Of a stretch of 64,000 nt of DNA, positions 58,666 through 64,000 are shown piece after piece. Every line of letters starts with the position of its first letter. Position 1 is the stretch's first letter. Under the pieces are notes generated by a model. The model did no database searches. It had not been told where the DNA came from and saw nothing but the letters and a program-made list of their open reading frames with translations. Source of the DNA: Reticulitermes lucifugus (taxonomy: Eukaryota > Arthropoda > Insecta > Blattodea > Rhinotermitidae); contig JAKCWW010000068.1 of assembly GCA_026260175.1 (NCBI GenBank), forward strand, positions 107,975 through 171,974. Reading direction: 5' to 3'. Made by a program: the position numbers and the translations under genes.

Positions 58666-58859
58666 ACATTTCCATTACTTTTCAATCATAAAAAGTTAAA
58701 GGACAACGTCCTCAGTCCACGGAGTACTCTTCACGATAATCTGATAGTTTTAGTCAGAACATTCAACACCTTTCGTGGAATCCGAATGTTCACTGCCGTG
58801 TTCTCCATAGCCTGCCACCAGACCTTGCTCTGAGCTGGTTAAATCCTTAAAACGTTCTT

Positions 58860-58930
58860 ATTTAAAACACATTATGATATCTTCCCTTCTACGCCTAGGT
58901 CTGCCAAGTGATTTTGAACTTTTCTCTCAC
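58860..58930 (-). pseudogene. LINE C-terminal fragment, short
   Basis: The minus frame reads KSLGRPRRRREDIIMCFK and a stop, matching [20 protein letters not shown] of the 22.9-kb copy. It lies 200 bp beyond the previous fragment in the same orientation, so the two are either tandem insertions or one duplicated segment. Confidence 0.6.
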
Positions 58931-59337
58931 CCATAACAACTTACGACTGTAGCACTAAGCCATGGCCCAAGTCATCAACGCGCCTTCCCAGCCTAATCCA
59001 GTGAGTAGGCATGCTGGAATCCCTGTTCCTTGGAAGAAAGCTGTAATGGCGCAAAGCTGACCACGACTATCACATAATGCCTCGGTAAGGAGTATGTGGG
59101 AAATTACCTCCACATCCCTGTACTGCACAGCAGCAAAGACAATTTGACCTTGCCTTGCGCGGATAGGCTTACAGTAGTAACTGATCTTATAAAGTTAACT
59201 AAGTGGTAACTTGTTACCCTGCCGTGTTTGTTCACAAAAAATTTTTATCTGAGTTTTCTGTATTCTATACTACCTGAATCAGTATCTTTCATGTCTTCCT
59301 AAAATTAGAACTATCTAAAAGCACAGGTATACTCACT

Positions 59338-59340
<3 letters not shown>
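58931..59340. other. Gene-free DNA
   Basis: Nothing recognised; base composition is somewhat less AT-rich around 58970-59070. Confidence 0.45.

Positions 59341-59368
<28 letters not shown>
59341..59368. repeat. (AAT)n microsatellite
   Basis: About nine AAT units. Confidence 0.9.
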
Positions 59369-59587
59369 GCTAACCAGTAGTGTTTGCACACACAGGATTC
59401 TCGGAGTCTTCCAGGATTCACATCCTACACAGAGAACTACACGTATAAGTAACTCAGAATCGGCATATAGAAACTAACACTGTTACAGCAGAACAGCTAA
59501 AATGAAACTCAACGATAAGACATGGCCCTGAGCCACTTCCATTCAAGTTGGACCCTCGTGATTTATGTCCCTTATATTCAAACATTC

Positions 59588-59650
59588 TCGTGGAGTCTAA
59601 CCGCTCTTGAGAAGCAAATAGTTCCTCAGCTAGTAAATACATTCCCGCAA
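59588..59650 (-). repeat. LINE 3' tail remnant
   Basis: Minus strand: TTACTAGCTGAGGAACTATT, TGCTTCTCAAGAGCGGTTAG, ACTCCACG corresponds to the tail at 4.5 kb (CTAGCTGAGGAACTAATAGC, TCTCAAAAGACTCTGCTC). Confidence 0.55.
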
Positions 59651-62600
59651 TTTAAGTAACCTTTAGTTTCTTTGTTGTGGTCACAAGACCGCACCACCAA
59701 TGCACCAAGCCCGCACTTAATTGTAGACCATTCGTTAATTAAATTAATTTTCCGCAGACGTGTTCGGAAGGAGGGGTAGTTTTATTCAATAAAATTTAAA
59801 CACCCATTTTTAAATGGGCCAAGACTAAATCTGTAAAACAGGAACACCACAAGCAACTTTCCTGAAATTAAGTTTTATAAGACTCTTCCCAACATTTCTT
59901 TCAAACACTTGTCATTCACCTGGCGTCATTGTACATGCCATCCTTTTACTTCCATTTGCAGAAGGTGCAGTAATGCTTCAAAAATTAGTTAGAACCTCAG
60001 CAATCACACTGTGTTTCCATGATTATTGCATAAGAACAAAGGGATCAGCTGTCAGCAAAATGATTGAAACTGCATCAGCACATTTACAGACTGACTAGAA
60101 AAACTGGTATATTATCTTGAATGCTGCTTCTGCATTTCCTGTACCCTTATATGGTACCACGGTCTTTCAAAGTTGGGGTTATTGTTCATTCAACACAGCA
60201 TATTGTTTTAAGTCTCGTTGGTATTCTCTTGGCCAATTCGTGGGTAGAATCTTTTAAATCATTTCACTATACATGAAGAATTGCACTGTTTGAAAAAAAA
60301 ATACTAAGTCGAATATTTGAGCGTAAGAGAGAGAAAGTAACAGGAGATTGCAGAAAACTGCGTAATACGCAGCTTCATAATTGCTACTCTTCGAATATGT
60401 TTATGCCGATCATGTAAATGAGGATAAATTGACAGCATGTAATTGCACACGGGGGTTGTCAAAAGATTTGCCTAAAAATTTTAGACAGATTAAAGAATTA
60501 GGAGGAAAAACATGACAAACAAAAAGTACCTAGTGTAAGATAGGGAATCAGAAGACAAACAAGAAAAAGAGGAATATTGTGCAAGTAAATTGTGCGTTGA
60601 GACAGCAGATGGTTTGGAGACACCAAACCCCGTTTGATATATCGAACCTAATTGATTGAAAGAATCCCGAACAAGATTTTGTCGTTTTAAAAGGTGTGAA
60701 ATTGCAATTGGAACTTAATTAATTTATTTTCTTGTCCAGCACATCAGTCCCGTTAGAGAAAAAAGAAGAAGGCTTAATGGTTCAAAGCAATGTTCGTTAG
60801 CAAACACAAGCCAGCGTCGCGGGTACAAAACTAACCGGGCCACTTGTCTTTCTGGAACTTCGTATCATCCGGCAACACTTCATATAGTGTACTCTTTTAC
60901 GAGTTAACGTAAAGGGAAAGTTGCTGATAATATATTTATTTATAGTCTAATAAATATATTCACAACGGAAAGACAACTGTCTCTCAATATATGCATACTT
61001 AATTACGTAAGAAAGTTTATAAATCATATTGCTGTGATATATTATTTTTGAATTTTAGTCCATTACTTGTAATTAAGAAACACTCTGAATATTAAAAAAT
61101 ACACGCACTGACGTTAAATCTGGCCAATTTAATACATTTGAAGTTTAAACTATTATAAATTATGCAGATAATCTCTTTGTTAATATGCTTTAATTATATG
61201 TTATCAGATATATTGTGTCATATGTAGTGTAGTGTATATACACATATATCTTATAGTTTTCGATAGCTTTATTATACATATTTTAGCCTCTACCTAAAGA
61301 AAAAACACGCCTTGAGAGCTTTTGAAATTGAGTGCCTTTTGTTTACTGAAGATCAGATTTACTTGGAAAAGAGAAGAGAAGTATCTAGTCAGTTAGGAAT
61401 TATACAATATAGGCTAATTCATTAATAAGCCTATATTATGAAAACGTGAGCCTCAAAAATAAAAATAACTAAAGTGCATATAGGCCTAAAGTAAAATTAC
61501 TAATAAGATAAAACGTTTGTAGGCAATAAAATATTTGAAAGGGTGAAGAATGTTTACTATATAAGCAAATATGAATTTAGATTTGGCAAGAAATTAAAGT
61601 AAATGAAATATACCCATTGTAATTATAACAAAGTCTAACAAGACCCAGTGGAAAAAAGTGACACACTAAAATATTGTTCATTTCGTTAAACAAAGTACCC
61701 CTTAAAGTGAAACCAACTAAACCGAAATACATAAAAATGGTCAGATAAATGTGCTGTAGGTGTATTATGATAAATTTAATGAACACCCGCCAAGCACTGT
61801 GCGCATTGTACTAGCTGGGCATACAGACGAAAGGAATCTAACAGAACGTCGCGGTTGATTGGGTAGCAGTCCTGTATCACATTTGGGAAGTGCTGACTTA
61901 TACAAGAATTTTAACGTCTATGCTATGCCTAGGAATATTTTTGTAAACCATATTGTGGTATTATTGGTTTTGACACCGTTTAATCTTGCGTATGGAAAAT
62001 AAAGTTTAGAAGAATCATACTGCCTTCCTTTTCAGAGTCACTTAAAAATAAAGCCTGAACAAGTTTCTTGATGAAAATAATGTTCCGATAATTTTTTCAG
62101 TGCTGTCGTTGCACTGTCCTAAATGTCTTCCAGTTATTAAAAAATTCTCTTTAAAGGCGATTTTAATTTCAGGAAGATTGGAAAATTCACACGGGATCAA
62201 ACCACGTAAATAGACTCAATGTTCCAACATCGGTGATACTCTCGGAAAAAGGAAACTTTACCAAATGCACTGTGTGGGAAAACTCAAATTCGTTACAAAA
62301 CACCACCTGTTTCCCTGACGTTCTGGTCGCTCTTTAAGCATACACTGTTCTAAACTTTCCTAAACCGGAATTTACAATATAGAACCTGTATCTTGTTAGC
62401 GAAAGCAAGAAGTACTGAATGAAATTATAATGGCTGTCTGCATCAATGACAGACTACAAGGCATTGTTTGAAACAAAACTCTAAAGACCAAGCTCATTGA
62501 CTGCTTGCCAGGTAGACCTAGTAATGTCAAGTAGTTTTCTTAATAAGTTACAAAAACGATTTGCTAGTAGTGTAACATAATTTCCAGCAATACAATAATC

Positions 62601-63094
62601 CAAGTCAGGCAGACAAAAAATGACTGGTATGTGGACTTGTTCATGTCTGTTTGGAGAGGTGCGTGTGGCAGTTTCTGTTGCGGTATTATTGCAAAGAATT
62701 TTGTTACAAATTCAGAGGTTCCAAGAAATTGGAGCATGACATCCCCAATCTCTATGCTGATCTCCCCCCCCCCCNCCCCAGTACTCTAAGAATTATGCGG
62801 AACTCACTTATATGTTGTATAGTATATTCACGGTTGTTTCTAAACTGCTTATGTCATATAACGTGTAAAGTGCAAATGAGTGAGTAATGAATTGGAAATA
62901 ATGTCAATGAAAGCGATGTGCCTATTTTACGATTATGGCCTAGTGCAATATATTTCAGCAATATATAACAGTCAGTTTATCGCAGCACTGAAGTGGGTAT
63001 TGTCATTTATTTTGCTTATTGCCCAGTTTATTTTGAACATTCAACTGGTTCAAGTGCATTTTAACGTCTATGGGTTTATAATCAAATCCAGATG
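59651..63094. other. Gene-free, strongly AT-rich DNA
   Basis: Nothing coding recognised. The 60.9-61.8 kb part is the most AT-rich of the window. A C run containing a single N (62765-62779) marks an ambiguous homopolymer call. Confidence 0.5.
62765..62779. repeat. Poly(C) run with one N
   Basis: About fourteen C with an N at 62775; the true length is uncertain. Confidence 0.9.
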
Positions 63095-63340
63095 TGAGAT
63101 CTGCGCTCTTTGGGATATTACGCAGGGCTGAGTGGTAGTTCTGTACCGACGTTTCGGGACAACCTATCGGTCCCATCTTCAAGGGTCAAGAAGTGCCAGG
63201 AGACTTCGACTTCTTGATCCTTGAAAATGGGACGGATAGGTTGTCCCGAAACGTCGGTTCTGAACTACCACTCAACACTGCGTAATATCCCAAAAGAGCG
63301 CAGATCTGAGCTACATAGCGGCGGAAGCCTGAAATCACGC
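63095..63340. mobile_element. Foldback element F copy 2
   Basis: Left arm 63095-63194 and right arm 63209-63310 are inverted, with roughly 90% identity by eye, around a 14-nt loop. Shared stretches include GGGATATTACGCAG, GAGTGGTAGTTC and CGACGTTTCGGGACAACCTAT. The right side continues with GCGGCGGAAGCCTGAAATCAC, shared with copy 1, whereas the left side stops at the arm. The copy therefore looks truncated on the left. Each arm holds a motif with an intact GTCCCGAAACGTCGG (63148-63183 minus, 63220-63255 plus). No coding capacity. Confidence 0.8.
63148..63183 (-). other. Hammerhead-like motif copy 7
   Basis: Minus strand: TTGAAGA, one T, GGGAC, loop, GTCCC, GAAACGTC. Stem II is a perfect 5 bp and the 3' boxes are intact, but the first base of the CTGANGA box is T. 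The mirror copy at 63220-63255 (plus) has TTGAAAA with the same stem. Confidence 0.4.
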
Positions 63341-64000
63341 AAGACTAGATGTGCTCTTCAACCAATAGGAATGTTAAAATTAAGTATGTCACCATTCAGG
63401 AAAAAAGAGATGATAATACATATTATATAAATCTATCTTACCCCAACATAAGCTACAATGCACAATTGCCACCCAAATTTTTGCCTGGTGGAATTTCGTG
63501 TAAAAGACGCAAAGATTATGGAGAACACTTGTCTATAAAAGTGAAATACACCCTACAGCGTTTAGAACTCACCTCCCATATGACATTTCAAAATCCACTG
63601 CGCAGTTCTGAAGAAGAAAGCGAGTACATGGCAGATAACTTGCAGCCGTCACATTTCTCCTTCAGTTCATAGAGTTCTCGCATGATTGCGTGTCTACATG
63701 TCTTCAACTCAGTTGCCGAAAATTTTAATCAAGTAAAAGGTTTCAGTTGATTTGGGAGCATGCAGTACATTAAGCTGCTTAACTTTGGTGATTGATTTTG
63801 TTATTCACCGAAATAATTTCAGTTACATGTATTACAGGTCCTCAAATAAGAATAGGTGTTGTAGAATGGTGAATAAATGGAAATTTAAAATTACCGCTCG
63901 TGCCATATTTTAACATACTATCCCAACGCCAACTTTAATTCGTTCATTCATTCTGCAGTCTGTCTTACGACAGGTCCGTAGCCTCTTCCAAAGCGAGTTC
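63341..64000. other. Gene-free DNA at window end
   Basis: A 107-codon + frame (63349-63672) begins just beyond the foldback element. It has no recognised domain, so I do not call it a gene. Confidence 0.45.

Noticed and set aside
60810-60850. ACAAGCC..CGTCGCGGGT similar to the SINE B head
   Set aside because: Only about 20 matching bases with no tRNA-like context upstream.
63349-63672. 107-codon + frame next to foldback F2
   Set aside because: Starts in sequence flanking the element and has no recognisable domain.

Overview
This window looks like gene-poor, AT-rich nuclear DNA from a large insect genome. A cockroach or close relative is my best guess. That guess rests on the kinds of repeats present: tRNA-derived SINEs whose accidental translations (for example GGIRTRNPSKR-like and LRAGRSG.RIPVGA-like peptides) I associate with cockroach gene predictions, and non-LTR retrotransposon tails encoding [11 protein letters not shown]-like peptides. 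The species is inference. Eukaryotic nuclear origin is well supported by RNA polymerase III A/B boxes, target-site duplications, microsatellites and assembly gaps.

I found no protein-coding gene, rRNA gene, functional tRNA gene, CRISPR array or operon. The open reading frames are short (the longest, 145 codons, overlies a SINE), overlap on both strands and show no recognisable domain. The only protein signatures are broken C-terminal pieces of non-LTR retrotransposon proteins.

Layout. 1-9 kb: AT-rich DNA with a hAT-like MITE (3789-4028), a LINE 3' fragment (4271-4545), a foldback element (7610-7985) and a second kind of LINE C-terminal pseudogene (8836-9023). 9-20 kb: mostly unannotatable, with a 38-bp minisatellite (13550-13701), another LINE tail and several hairpins. 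20.9-24 kb: a repeat cluster with SINE A copy 1, a 234-bp tandem pair and a LINE fragment. 24-41 kb: largely blank, except for SINE A copy 2, which contains the first N gap and has a perfect 12-bp target-site duplication. 41.8-46 kb: SINE C, SINE A copy 3 and LINE tails, one seeding a TAAG microsatellite. 48-64 kb: a dispersed-repeat copy, SINE B (containing the second N gap), two copies of one foldback family (54.6 and 63.1 kb), SINE C copy 2 and a cluster of LINE fragments.

The most interesting thread is a recurring short motif, CYTGAARA-N-hairpin-GAAACRT, present at five loci and nine times in total when both arms of each foldback are counted. Its layout resembles a hammerhead ribozyme core (CUGANGA, stem II, GAAA, then a self-complementary ACGU followed by C). 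Hammerhead motifs are known from Penelope-like retroelements. The copies here are degenerate and lack a convincing stem I, so activity is doubtful, but they probably mark one or more unrecognised element families.
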